The notes beneath the pieces are model-generated. The model ran no database searches and was not told the DNA's origin. It was given only the letters and a program-made list of their open reading frames with translations. A DNA stretch of 64,000 nt, from assembly GCA_050699955.1 (NCBI GenBank), contig JBOHGD010000020.1, positions 1 through 64,000 of the forward strand, in the 5' to 3' direction. The stretch comes from GCA-003244245 sp050699955. Lineage in GTDB: Bacteria; Actinomycetota; Actinomycetes; Mycobacteriales; Pseudonocardiaceae. A program made the translations under genes and the position numbers. Shown piece after piece: positions 8,139 to 16,576 of this stretch (its first letter is position 1; each line of letters begins with the position of its first letter).

Positions 8139-10025
8139 TTACGAGGTCATCCCCGCACGGGCGCGGGCAGCACGCACCGCGGCCGAGAGCGCATCGATGT
8201 CGTAGGCACCGTGGTGTCGTCGGCCGTTGATGAAGAACGTCGGCGTACCGGACACCCCGCTCACATCGGCGGAGTCGACGTCCTCCGCGATCCGGGCGGC
8301 ACCCACGCCGTCGCCGAGGTCCTGGCGAAAACGTTCGACGTCGAGGCCGACATCTCGGGCGTAGCGAACCAGATCAGACGCTCGCAGGGCGCCCTGGTGG
8401 GCGAGCAGCGCGTCGTGCATGTCCCAGAACGCTTCTTGCTCGGCGGCGGCTTCCGTCGCTTCCGCGGCGAGCCGGGCATGCGGGTGTACGTCGTCCAGCG
8501 GCAGGTGCCGCCACACATAACGGAGATCGCCGAAGTCGCTGAGCAGCTCGCGGACGACCGGCTCGGCCTGGCCACAGTAAGGACACTCGAGGTCACCGTA
8601 TTCGACCATGGTCACCGGCGCGTCCTGCGGACCGCGCAGATGGTCACGGGTGGGATCGACCGGTGCGGCGAGGTCGATGATGACGTCGGCGGTGCCCAGC
8701 AGGGCGCGGTGCCGCAGGTGCGTCGGGAGCAGCGCGGTCCCGCGGAACACCAGCCAGCTCAGCACCGACGCGGCGAGCGCGGCACTGAGCACACCGACTT
8801 TCGCCTCCTCAAGTTGCTGGCCGCCGAAGGCGAGAGTGGCGATCAGCAACGAGAGGGTGAAGCCGATGCCCGCGATCGCGCCGCCACCCAGCACGGCGGC
8901 CCAGCCGACCGGCGGTCGCAACCTGCCCCGGCTGCACCAGGTGACCAGCCACGAGGCGCCGACGATCCCGACCGGCTTGCCTGCCACGTAGCCGACCAGG
9001 ATCCCGAGCGTGATCGGCGACGTGAACGCCCGGGACAGGAAGTCCCAGCTCAGCTCGATACCCGCATTGCCGAGCGCGAACAGTGGCACGATCAGATAGC
9101 TCGTCCAGGGGTGGTAGAGCTCCTGTAGCCGATCGTTCGGCGAGAGCGCCGATCCGAGCCCGACCCGGGCCGATCGGGCGAGCTCCGGCGTCGGCTGCTC
9201 GCGGAAGAGCCGGAAGAGGTCCGTGGCGCGTTCGAGATCGCCGCGGACGGCCGGGTGCGCGTAGGTCAGCAGGCCCATCGCCAGTCCGGCGACGACCGGG
9301 TCGACGCCGGAGGAGAACAGCGCGACCCACATGGCGACCCCGAGCACCGCGTAGACCAGGCCGTAGCGCACCCGCGCCGCCAGGACGAGCAAGGTCACGA
9401 CGAAGATCCCGATCGCGAACAGCAGGGCGGGGGTCGCGACCTGCTCGCTGTAGGCGACGGTGATCACCCCGAGCGCGACGAGGTCGTCGACCACCAGGAC
9501 CGTGAGCAGGTAGCTGCACAACCGCCCGGCGAAGCGTGACCCGACCAGGGCGAGCATCCCTAGTGCGAACGCCGTGTCCGTCGACATCGACGCACCCCAG
9601 CCGCGGGCCGACGGCAGTCCGGCGTTCGCGGCCAGGTAGATCGCGACCGGCACCGCCATCCCGCCCAGGCCGGCCACCAGCGGGAGCACCAGCCGCCGCC
9701 GGTCGCGCAGCTCGCCCATGTCGTACTCGCGGCGCGCCTCGAGCCCGACGACGAAGAAGAAGAACGCCATCAGCCCGCTGTTCACCCAGCCGCGCAGATC
9801 CTGCGTCAGACCGGAACCGCCGAGCCGGATCGAGAACGGCATCTCCCACACGGTCCGGTACGACGACGAGTCGACGTTCACCCAGACGAGTGCCGCGATC
9901 GTCGCGGCCAACAAGACCACAGCGCTGCCGGTCTCGGTGCGCAGGAAAGCGCGCAACGGGGTGCGGAGATTGCGCCATGCGGTCAGCCCGGCGAACGGCG
10001 TAGCGGGCTCCTCGGCCTCAGTCAT
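8139..10025 (-). CDS. nhaA: Na+/H+ antiporter NhaA fused to a DsbA-type thioredoxin domain
   Basis: 628-residue fusion. Residues 1 to about 430 are a multi-helix NhaA antiporter (WVNSGLMAFFFFVVGLEARRE, STDTAFALGMLALVGSR, VVDDLVALGVI with the paired Asp residues needed for ion exchange, and GIGFTLSLLIATLAF). After a linker around residue 450 comes a DsbA-like domain: VTMVEYGDLECPYCGQAEP with a CPYC redox site, FWDMHDALLAHQ, and the cis-Pro loop VSGTPTFFINGRRHHG. Such NhaA-DsbA fusions occur in actinobacteria; here the thioredoxin domain probably faces outside and could help membrane protein folding or respond to redox. It lies downstream of cydAB on the same strand with a 40-bp gap. Confidence 0.92.
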   Translation of the reverse strand: MTEAEEPATPFAGLTAWRNLRTPLRAFLRTETGSAVVLLAATIAALVWVNVDSSSYRTVWEMPFSIRLGGSGLTQDLRGWVNSGLMAFFFFVVGLEARREYDMGELRDRRRLVLPLVAGLGGMAVPVAIYLAANAGLPSARGWGASMSTDTAFALGMLALVGSRFAGRLCSYLLTVLVVDDLVALGVITVAYSEQVATPALLFAIGIFVVTLLVLAARVRYGLVYAVLGVAMWVALFSSGVDPVVAGLAMGLLTYAHPAVRGDLERATDLFRLFREQPTPELARSARVGLGSALSPNDRLQELYHPWTSYLIVPLFALGNAGIELSWDFLSRAFTSPITLGILVGYVAGKPVGIVGASWLVTWCSRGRLRPPVGWAAVLGGGAIAGIGFTLSLLIATLAFGGQQLEEAKVGVLSAALAASVLSWLVFRGTALLPTHLRHRALLGTADVIIDLAAPVDPTRDHLRGPQDAPVTMVEYGDLECPYCGQAEPVVRELLSDFGDLRYVWRHLPLDDVHPHARLAAEATEAAAEQEAFWDMHDALLAHQGALRASDLVRYARDVGLDVERFRQDLGDGVGAARIAEDVDSADVSGVSGTPTFFINGRRHHGAYDIDALSAAVRAARARAGMTS

Positions 10026-10065
10026 ACGGCAATTGTCGGCCGCACCCGCCCGGCCCCGGTGGCGG

Positions 10066-11310
10066 TCACGCCGAACGTCCGGGGTCGTCGGCGGCGATGT
10101 CGGCCGGTGTACAGGCGAGGTAGCCGAGCACCACGAAGCCGGCCAGCAGCACCACCCCGACGGCGTGCTCCCACCCCCGGTCCGCGAGCACCAGGAGCCC
10201 GCCGCCGACCACCAGACAGCCCACCGCCGACCCCGCCCGAAGGCCCTGCCCTCGGGCGGGACGGGCGGCCGGTACCACCTCCGCCGCTGGGGCGGTGGCG
10301 GCTCCCGGGTCGAACCGCCCGCGCAGGACCAGCCGGAACAGCAGCGCCAGCGAGGGGAACAGGATCATCGCGCCGCCGAGCACGGCGATGACGACCGCGA
10401 GCATGGTGCGGTCAGAGGTGGCTGCCTGTGCCACGGTCAGCCCGGGGAGCAGCATGGGCTGCTGGGCCAGCGCCCAGCCGGCGATGATGGCGGCGACGGC
10501 CAGCGCGGCCGTGCCCCGGGCGAGCAAGGGGTTCCGGCGCCCGGCGAGGAGCAGCAACGTGGCGATCCCGGCCAGCCCGGACACGATCGCCGCGGCCAGC
10601 CCCGGCCCGTGGACCAGGCCGTCGAAGAGCTGTCGCGCGTCGACGCGCAGCACGGCCAGCCCAGCGATCGAGATCACCCCGGTGATCACTCCGGTGCCTA
10701 TCGCGCGGGCCCGGAAACTACGGGCGAGGTCCGGCTCGCCGAGCCGGACCGCGTCGGAGCAGAGATAGACGGCGGCGAGGAAGGCCGCGACCATCACGGC
10801 CAGCACCCCCACCAGGATCGACGTCGGATTGATCCAGCTCGTGATCAGGTTCCCGGCGGCGTTGCCGACCGGTACCCGACCGGAGGCGACCCCGCCCACC
10901 GCGGCGCCCAGCGCGAACGGGGTGAGGATCGAGGACAGCGCGTACACCGTGTCGATCACTCGCCGTTCCCGGGGTCCCGGGGAGCCGCCGGACTGCAACG
11001 CGTAGCCCGCTCCCCGGAAGATGATTCCGATCGCGGCGATGAAGAACGGCACGCTCAACGTCGAGAGGATCGATCCGAATGCGGTCGGGTAGCTCGTCCA
11101 CAGCACGGTGAGCACGAAGATCAGCCACACATGGTTGGCCTCCCACACCGGCGCGATCGAGCGGTGCGCGTGGTCCCGGATGCGCACCGAATACGGCCCG
11201 CGCCCGGCCATCAGGTGCCACAGGCCGGCACCCATATCGGCCCCGGCGAGCACGGTGTAGAGCGCCAGCCCGATCAGCACGAAGATCAGCGGAAGGTAGG
11301 ACAGCAGCAC
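10066..11310 (-). CDS. cydB: Cytochrome bd oxidase subunit II
   Basis: 414-residue membrane subunit of cytochrome bd quinol oxidase, the high-affinity, non-proton-pumping terminal oxidase used at low oxygen. N-terminal LPLIFVLIGLALYTVLAGADMGAG and IAPVWEANHVWLIFVLTVLW are CydB signatures. Many transmembrane segments follow. The start is GTG 11310, only 3 bp after the cydA stop, so the two genes form an operon. The cydDC exporter genes that often follow in actinobacteria are not here; the next gene down is the NhaA-DsbA fusion. Confidence 0.95.
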   Translation of the reverse strand: MLLSYLPLIFVLIGLALYTVLAGADMGAGLWHLMAGRGPYSVRIRDHAHRSIAPVWEANHVWLIFVLTVLWTSYPTAFGSILSTLSVPFFIAAIGIIFRGAGYALQSGGSPGPRERRVIDTVYALSSILTPFALGAAVGGVASGRVPVGNAAGNLITSWINPTSILVGVLAVMVAAFLAAVYLCSDAVRLGEPDLARSFRARAIGTGVITGVISIAGLAVLRVDARQLFDGLVHGPGLAAAIVSGLAGIATLLLLAGRRNPLLARGTAALAVAAIIAGWALAQQPMLLPGLTVAQAATSDRTMLAVVIAVLGGAMILFPSLALLFRLVLRGRFDPGAATAPAAEVVPAARPARGQGLRAGSAVGCLVVGGGLLVLADRGWEHAVGVVLLAGFVVLGYLACTPADIAADDPGRSA

Positions 11311-11313
11311 GGC

Positions 11314-12690
11314 TCAGCGCCCCACGGTCGTCGCGGGCCGCGGCTCCGGCGGGCCGGGCAGCAGCAACGGAGCCGCGGCCAGCCGGCGAAGGATCCAGAC
11401 CACCGCGACCACCACCCCCAGGTACACCCCGGCGAGCGTGCCGTAGCCGATCGGGATCCCCGCCGCGCCGGTCACCGCCTCGTTGGTCCGCATCACGCCG
11501 TAGACCACCCATGGCTGACGGCCGACCTCGGTGGTGACCCAGCCGCTGATCAGGGCGACGACCGAGAGGGGACCGGCCACCACCAGCGCCCGATAGAACC
11601 AGCGTGAGTCCGGGAGGCGCTTGCGCCACGCCCGCAGCACGAGGTAGATCACGCCGAGCAGGGCCAGCGCCGACCCGATGCCGACCATCAGCTGGAACGC
11701 GACGCGCACCACGTTGACCGGCGGGAGCTGGTCGGGCGGGAAGGAGCTCAGCCCGCGCACGGTCGCGTTCAGATCGTGGTAGGCGAGCAGCGAGAGCAGC
11801 TTGGGTATGGCGATGCCGAAATGCACATCGCCCGCGTAGTACCAGCCCAGCAGGTGTTCGGGCGCCCCGCTCGTGGTCCGGCCCAGGCCCTCCAGCGCAG
11901 CAAGCTTGATCGGCTGGTCCTCGGCCACCGTCCGGGCGGCCCAGTCGCCGACCACGATCTGCGCCGGGGAGGCCAGCGCGGCGATCGTCAACGGGATCGC
12001 CAGCGCCGTGCGCTCGTAGCGGCCCCACCGACCACGCAGCCGGCCCACCGCGTAGGCACCGGCCAGCACGAAGCCCGTCACCATGTACCCGGCCAGATAC
12101 ATGTGGATGAGCTCGTGCCAGAAGTACGAGTTCTCAAACAGCGCCTCGAACGGGTGCACGTCGACGACCCGCCCGTCGCGCAACGTGAACCCCGTCGGGT
12201 GGTTCATCCACCCGTTGACCGAGATCACGGTCAGCGAGCCGGTGAAACCCGCGATCGCCATCGGGATTCCGCTGGCGAAGTGCATCTTCGGGGACAGCCG
12301 GTCCCAGCCGTAGACATAGATGCCGGCGAAGATGGCTTCCAGGAAGAACGAGAAGCCCTCTATGGCGAAGCCGAGACCGAACACCCCGCCGAAGGTCGCG
12401 GTGAAGGCCGGCCACAGCAGCCCCATCTCGAAGCTCAGGATCGTGCCGGTGATGACCCCGACCGCGAACAGCGCGACCATCACCTTCGTCCAGCGCCGCG
12501 CCAGGGTCCGATACAGCTCGTCGCCGGTACGCAGGTACCGCCACTCGACGAACAGGATGATCGCGGGGAAAGCGATCCCGAAACACACCAGCGGGATGTG
12601 CACCGCGAACGACAGGGCCTGCATCTGACGCGCCTGAAACAGGTAGTCCTGATCCACCGGCACCAGGCCGGCGGCCGCGATGAGCGACAT
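11314..12690 (-). CDS. cydA: Cytochrome bd oxidase subunit I
   Basis: 458-residue catalytic subunit that binds hemes b558, b595 and d and oxidises quinol. Seen are ARQMQALSFAVHIPLVCFGI with the first heme His, the glutamate-bearing FEMGLLWPAFTATFGGVFGL, FWHELIHMYLAGYMVTGF with a second heme-ligand His, and GWVTTEVGRQPWVVYGVMRT (GRQPW). The loop between the quinol-site segments is short, so it is the short Q-loop form. Start ATG 12690 is preceded by AGGAG at 5 nt. It leads the cydAB operon and is divergent from the methyltransferase gene; the gap holds a CCCTCGAGGG palindrome. Confidence 0.95.
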   Translation of the reverse strand: MSLIAAAGLVPVDQDYLFQARQMQALSFAVHIPLVCFGIAFPAIILFVEWRYLRTGDELYRTLARRWTKVMVALFAVGVITGTILSFEMGLLWPAFTATFGGVFGLGFAIEGFSFFLEAIFAGIYVYGWDRLSPKMHFASGIPMAIAGFTGSLTVISVNGWMNHPTGFTLRDGRVVDVHPFEALFENSYFWHELIHMYLAGYMVTGFVLAGAYAVGRLRGRWGRYERTALAIPLTIAALASPAQIVVGDWAARTVAEDQPIKLAALEGLGRTTSGAPEHLLGWYYAGDVHFGIAIPKLLSLLAYHDLNATVRGLSSFPPDQLPPVNVVRVAFQLMVGIGSALALLGVIYLVLRAWRKRLPDSRWFYRALVVAGPLSVVALISGWVTTEVGRQPWVVYGVMRTNEAVTGAAGIPIGYGTLAGVYLGVVVAVVWILRRLAAAPLLLPGPPEPRPATTVGR

Positions 12691-12710
12691 CGAACTCCTA
12701 ACCACCACTC

Positions 12711-12738
12711 CCTCGAGGGGACTGACCCTGGGTCGAGT
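12711..12738. promoter_or_regulatory. Adjacent palindromes between cydA and the methyltransferase
   Basis: CCCTCGAGGG is a perfect 10-bp palindrome and is followed at once by ACTGACCCTGGGTCGAG, which contains ACCC-T-GGGT. The pair sits 20-50 bp upstream of cydA in the divergent gap, where an oxygen- or redox-responsive operator would be expected. It does not resemble the Rex consensus, and no regulator can be named. Confidence 0.3.
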
Positions 12739-12815
12739 TCATCGCGCATACCATGTCACACGATTGCCACGAGCCTGAAGGAGCCACGACGCCGGGAAGC
12801 AGGGCAAGACAAGAA

Positions 12816-13976
12816 ATGACTGACCCTGAGTCGCTGTTCCGGGATCTGGTCGCCTGGTTGATCGACAGCGGTGAGCTGGTCTCGGACTGGCGGGAGGCGT
12901 TCGCGGCGGTGCCGCGTCACCGGTTCATCCCGGACACGATCTGGGTGGACGACCGCGCCGGGCTGGTGCCGCTACGGCGTGCTGCAGATCCGCTGGAATG
13001 GATGCGGCACGCGTACGGTCCCGCCGCGGTGGTGACCCAGGTCGATGACGGGCATCCGGCCGGGCCGGGGCGACGGGGCCGCTGTATCACCGGCTCAGCC
13101 AGCCAGCCCGACGTGGTCGCGCGCATGCTCGCCGCGCTGGACGCCCGGCCCGGCATGCGGATCCTGGAAATCGGCACCGGGACCGGCTACAACGCCGCGC
13201 TGCTCGCCCACCGCCTCGGTATCCAGAACGTGACCAGCATCGAGATCGACCCCGGTCTCGCCGAGCACGCCCGCCGGTCCCTGACCACCACTGGCTACCC
13301 GGTCACCGTGATCACCAGCGACGGCGCGGCGGGTCACCCACCCCGCGCGCCCTATGACCGGATCATCTCCACCGCCGCCGTGCAACACGTGCCCTACCCG
13401 TGGGTCGCCCAGACCCGACCCGGCGGCACGATCCTCACCCCCTGGCACACCGCCTACCACGATGGCGCGCTGGCCTCGTTCACCGTGCACGACGACGGCA
13501 CCGCCGAAGGCCGAATCGTCGGCGATGCGGCGCTCATATTCGGGCGCGACCAGGGGATCTTCGCCACCATCGACGACGAGGAACGCGACGAGACCACCGC
13601 TCGCGCAAGCCACACCACCCTCACGCCCGATGATGTCGCCTTCGACCACGACGCCTCCCTCGCCATCGGCATGAAAGTCCCCGGCTGTTCAGTCAGCACC
13701 GTCCCCGACCCCACCACCGAGCTGACCGGCACGCTCTGGTTCACCGACCCCGACACCGATTCCTGGGCCAACCTGCACTATCAACCCGACACCCCCACCT
13801 ACCCCATCCACCAATCCGGACCCCGCAACCTCTGGGACGAAATCGAGTGCGCCTACCACTGGTGGCACGACGCCGGACGCCCCGGCCCCGACCGCTGGCG
13901 CATCACCCTCACCCCCCAGGGCGAACACATCACCCTCACCGAGACCATCACCAGCCCACCTGGCCAGGAACGCTGA
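12816..13976 (+). CDS. PCMT-like methyltransferase of the ATP-grasp RiPP type, orphan
   Basis: 386-residue SAM-dependent methyltransferase with the protein-L-isoaspartate methyltransferase fold: VPRHRFIPDTIWV at the N-terminus, motif I LEIGTGTGYNAALLA, acidic motif SIEIDP, and YDRIISTAAVQHVPYPWVAQTRPGG. The layout (DPLEWMRHAYGPAAVVTQVDDG near the start, a C-terminal beta-rich extension of about 150 residues) matches my memory of methyltransferases in ATP-grasp peptide maturase clusters, whose enzymes act on macrocyclic precursor peptides. No ATP-grasp ligase or precursor gene is seen nearby, so it looks like an orphan. ATG 12816 was chosen; an earlier ATG at 12753 lacks a good ribosome site and extends into the cydA promoter. 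Confidence 0.72.
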   Translation: MTDPESLFRDLVAWLIDSGELVSDWREAFAAVPRHRFIPDTIWVDDRAGLVPLRRAADPLEWMRHAYGPAAVVTQVDDGHPAGPGRRGRCITGSASQPDVVARMLAALDARPGMRILEIGTGTGYNAALLAHRLGIQNVTSIEIDPGLAEHARRSLTTTGYPVTVITSDGAAGHPPRAPYDRIISTAAVQHVPYPWVAQTRPGGTILTPWHTAYHDGALASFTVHDDGTAEGRIVGDAALIFGRDQGIFATIDDEERDETTARASHTTLTPDDVAFDHDASLAIGMKVPGCSVSTVPDPTTELTGTLWFTDPDTDSWANLHYQPDTPTYPIHQSGPRNLWDEIECAYHWWHDAGRPGPDRWRITLTPQGEHITLTETITSPPGQER

Positions 13977-14225
13977 CCCGCCTGCGCGCCTCATTCGCGC
14001 GCCGACGCCGAGTACGACGACCTCATCGGCCAGGCGATCAGGGTGCACCGGCTGGACTTCATCGAGTCGACGTCTGAGTCGCACATGGCCGCCAGCGAGC
14101 TGATGATCTCGGTGGTGATTGATCTTCGCGTCCAAGACCCCCGCGCTGGCCGGGGCCTGGACAGCTCGGGGATCGACGAGCAGGACTGTCAGACCGGACT
14201 GTTACTTTTCGGTGCGGTGAGTTAA
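13977..14225 (+). pseudogene. Possible coding remnant after the methyltransferase
   Basis: Between the methyltransferase and the next gene, one frame is open from 13977 to 14225 and reads ADAEYDDLIGQAIRVHRL, DFIESTSESHMAASELM and ISVVIDLRVQDPRAG, which look like real protein with balanced composition. It has no start with a ribosome site: the only in-frame start is GTG 14043. It could be the tail of a decayed gene or a short gene with a weak start. Family not recognised. Confidence 0.3.
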
Positions 14226-14241
14226 GTGAGGAGGCGCTGGG

Positions 14242-14841
14242 GTGGGCAGCCAGTTCGACGCCATCTTCACTGTGACCGGAGCGGGCCCGGTGCGGGTGGC
14301 GATCGTGCGGGCACTGCGGGCGGGGGTGCGCGCGGCGGGCGAGTCCTACGAGTTCGGTCAGCCTCGCACTGATTCGCACACCTACGGCACCGATCTGTGG
14401 CGCTTCGTCTGGTACGAGATGGGACGCGAACTGGGCGCGTTGCCCAGGGCCTTGGTGCGCCACCCCCGTGGCTCGTTCCTCGTCGATCTCGGCGCGGCGG
14501 TGCTGTACCCGTTCCGCTACGGCGCGGCCCTGTCGGACGACGTCATGACATGTCGGCTGGCGGAGAGCCAGTTCCGCCGTGACCTGCTGGTCGATACGAA
14601 GACGCAGCCGCACCTGTTCTGGCCCCAGGTCGTCCTGGTGCCCTACGCCGCGAACCCCCATGCCGGACTGGTCCGCGCGTACGTCGGGGGTGCGCGGATT
14701 CACGACGGCGACCTGCTCGACTGGCAGTGGCTGGAGGAACTGGACGAGGCCGGGCCGCCGACCGATGCCGAGGCGGACGGATCGGCGATAACTCTGTTCA
14801 ACCATTCGCCCGAGGGCCACCACTGGACTGGCACTGACTGA
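14242..14841 (+). CDS. Hypothetical protein in accessory segment
   Basis: 199-residue product from GTG 14242, with a strong GAGGAGG about 7 nt upstream. It begins MGSQFDAIFTVTGAGPVRVAIVRALRAGVR, contains an amphipathic middle (LWRFVWYEMGRELGALPRAL) and aromatic-rich WPQVVLVPYAANPHAGLV and LLDWQWLEEL, and ends NHSPEGHHWTGTD. No signal peptide or clear membrane helix. It is followed after 17 bp by a truncated regulator-like ORF, an arrangement that recalls hypothetical protein plus ImmA/IrrE-type XRE regulator pairs in actinomycetes. Function unknown. Confidence 0.65.
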   Translation: MGSQFDAIFTVTGAGPVRVAIVRALRAGVRAAGESYEFGQPRTDSHTYGTDLWRFVWYEMGRELGALPRALVRHPRGSFLVDLGAAVLYPFRYGAALSDDVMTCRLAESQFRRDLLVDTKTQPHLFWPQVVLVPYAANPHAGLVRAYVGGARIHDGDLLDWQWLEELDEAGPPTDAEADGSAITLFNHSPEGHHWTGTD

Positions 14842-14858
14842 CTCGGAGAAGAGCGCCG

Positions 14859-14975
14859 GTGACCAAGCCAGCTGACGAGGCGACGGTCGCTGGCGTCTTC
14901 GACCCCGCGCGACTGCCGCTGGCTCGCCGCCGCCTTGAGCACTTTACGCTGCGAATCCGGCTCACCTCCAAATGA
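14859..14975 (+). pseudogene. Truncated N-terminus resembling an XRE/ImmA-type regulator
   Basis: Only 38 codons, from GTG 14859 (GGAGAAGAG upstream) to TGA 14973-14975. It reads VTKPADEATVAGVFDPARL and then PLARRRLEHFTLRIRLTSK. The phrase FDPARLxLARxLRGLTK is how many actinobacterial XRE regulators with an ImmA/IrrE domain begin; here the similarity ends right after LARRR. The likely explanation is a gene cut short by a deletion or frameshift, leaving a stub. The region up to the next gene is non-coding. Identification rests on a short motif only. Confidence 0.45.
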
Positions 14976-15100
14976 TTTGTCCGTAGCTTCGCAACCGACC
15001 TATCGGGAGTCGCGGCCGAGTCTGCTGCTGGCGGGGCCGATATACGCCTGGAGCGTTCGGCTCAAACCAGTTGCGCACCCGCCTACGTTGCGATGCCCCA

Positions 15101-15130
15101 CTACCCTGAACCCAAGGCACCCCAACCCCC
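15101..15130 (+). promoter_or_regulatory. Leader element of the first XRE/TPR gene, copy 1
   Basis: CTACCCTGAACCCAAGG followed by CACCCCAACCCC directly precedes the AGGAGG of the gene starting at 15146. Almost the same sequence precedes the paralogue at 16577. TACCCT could be a -10 element and the A/C-rich tract an operator or 5' leader. Its conservation across a duplication whose flanks have diverged argues for function. Confidence 0.45.
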
Positions 15131-15145
15131 ACAGGAGGCGTACCC

Positions 15146-16348
15146 GTGCCTGACATGCCCACCGGCGCCCTCGTCCGGCTATATCGCATCGAGCGTCGCA
15201 TGAGCACCGTCTCCCTGGCCACCCATGCCGAAATCACGGTGCGCTACCTGGAGATGATCGAGGCCGACAGCAAGACGCCATCAGTACCCGTCCTGCGCAA
15301 GCTCGCCAAAGTGCTCGGGGTACGCAGCTCGGCCCTCCTCGGCGAGGCGCCGAGCGAGGATCACGAGGGGCCGGTCAACCCGCGCCTGGCCGAGGTGGAA
15401 CGAGCGCTCGTCACCTATCGCTCGGTGCAACTGAGTGAAGCGACTGCGCTGCTGCCGCTGTCCGAGCTGAACGAGCAGATCAATGCCGGATGGGAAGCGT
15501 GGTTCACCTCGCCTCACCGCTACAGCGACGTGCTGCGGATGCTGCCGGAGCTGATCGTCAACAATGAGCGTGCCGTACACGAGCATGAGCGTTCCGCTGT
15601 GGCCTGCCGCCAAGCGTCCGAGGTCTACCAGTTGGCCCGGCCGGTGCTGAAGAAGCTGGGACGGGTCGATCTGGGTGGCGTGGTGTCCGACCGGGCCATG
15701 CGCTACGCCGAGGAAACTGGAGATCCACTGCTGATCGCGGCAGCCACGTGGGCACTCGGTCATGCCATGCTGTCCGACGATCAGCCGTCCGGGGCCTTGG
15801 AGCTGGCGATAAAAGGCAACGAAGCCTTAGAGCCGCTACTTCCAGACGGAACAGCAGCGCACTTCTCGCTCTACGGCGGACTACTGTTGGTGGCGTCCAT
15901 CGCCTCTGGGCGAACTGGCGATCCGTGGCGGGCACGCGAGCTGCTGCGTGAGCCAGCACGACGGGCCGCGGAGCAGGTCGGCGACGGCCAAAACTACCAC
16001 CACACGGTGTTCGGACCGACGAATGTGGCGATTCATAGGGTCACTATCGAACAGGAGGCCGGTGAGCTTTCCGAAGCATTGCGACTGGCCGATGAGGTTG
16101 ATATTACTCGGATACCGTCATTAGGGCGACAGACCGAGCATCTCTACGCACTGGCGCGCGGCTATCAATGCAAGGGCAACGACACGGCGGTCTTTGTGCA
16201 CCTGCTGAAGGCGGAGCGTCTCTGTCCCGAAGACTTCCAACGCAGCCACATGGCCCGCAGCCTGGTCACGACGCTCGTGAAGCGCGCCAAGCCGTCGTAT
16301 GCCCAAGAAGTACGGGAGCTAGCCGCGCGGAACGGTTTGCTGAACTGA
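15146..16348 (+). CDS. XRE-family regulator with TPR-like sensor domain, paralogue 1
   Basis: 400-residue regulator. Residues 1-70 form a helix-turn-helix of the XRE type (VRLYRIERRMSTVSLATHAEITVRYLEMIEADSKTPSVPVLRKLAKVLGV). The remainder is helical and repeat-rich, typical of TPR-like ligand-binding domains of peptide-responsive regulators. GTG 15146 has AGGAGG 7 nt upstream. It is a tandem duplicate of the next gene: the first 88 residues differ at about six positions while the segment around residues 88-130 is much more diverged. This suggests that the two share an operator but sense different ligands. No cognate enzyme is adjacent; target and ligand unknown. Confidence 0.82.
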   Translation: MPDMPTGALVRLYRIERRMSTVSLATHAEITVRYLEMIEADSKTPSVPVLRKLAKVLGVRSSALLGEAPSEDHEGPVNPRLAEVERALVTYRSVQLSEATALLPLSELNEQINAGWEAWFTSPHRYSDVLRMLPELIVNNERAVHEHERSAVACRQASEVYQLARPVLKKLGRVDLGGVVSDRAMRYAEETGDPLLIAAATWALGHAMLSDDQPSGALELAIKGNEALEPLLPDGTAAHFSLYGGLLLVASIASGRTGDPWRARELLREPARRAAEQVGDGQNYHHTVFGPTNVAIHRVTIEQEAGELSEALRLADEVDITRIPSLGRQTEHLYALARGYQCKGNDTAVFVHLLKAERLCPEDFQRSHMARSLVTTLVKRAKPSYAQEVRELAARNGLLN

Positions 16349-16532
16349 GCAGCGACTACAGAACCGACCGGAGTAGCAACTACACCTCCGGCGAGTTCGT
16401 CTCGGTACTCGAGGGGTTGGGAACACCGCAGTCGGCCGTATCGGTATCTGTTTACATATCATGTGTCCGGAAAACGCGATGCAGCCCAACCCGGGCATCG
16501 GGGGCGCAGGGAGGGGTGGTTCGTACTCCTCG

Positions 16533-16561
16533 CTACCCTCGACCCAAGACACCCCAACCCC
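16533..16561 (+). promoter_or_regulatory. Leader element of the second XRE/TPR gene, copy 2
   Basis: CTACCCTCGACCCAAGA followed by CACCCCAACCCC precedes a GCAGGAGG site and GTG 16577. It differs from copy 1 (15101-15130) at a few bases only. See that entry for the possible -10 and operator reading. Confidence 0.45.
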
Positions 16562-16576
16562 TGCAGGAGGTGTCCC

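Noticed and set aside
9718..11607. 629-residue ORF on the + strand
   Set aside because: Antisense to nhaA and cydB; composition is Arg/Gly/Asp-rich shadow.
14059..14823. 254-residue ORF on the - strand
   Set aside because: Antisense shadow of the gene at 14242, no start context or recognisable motif.
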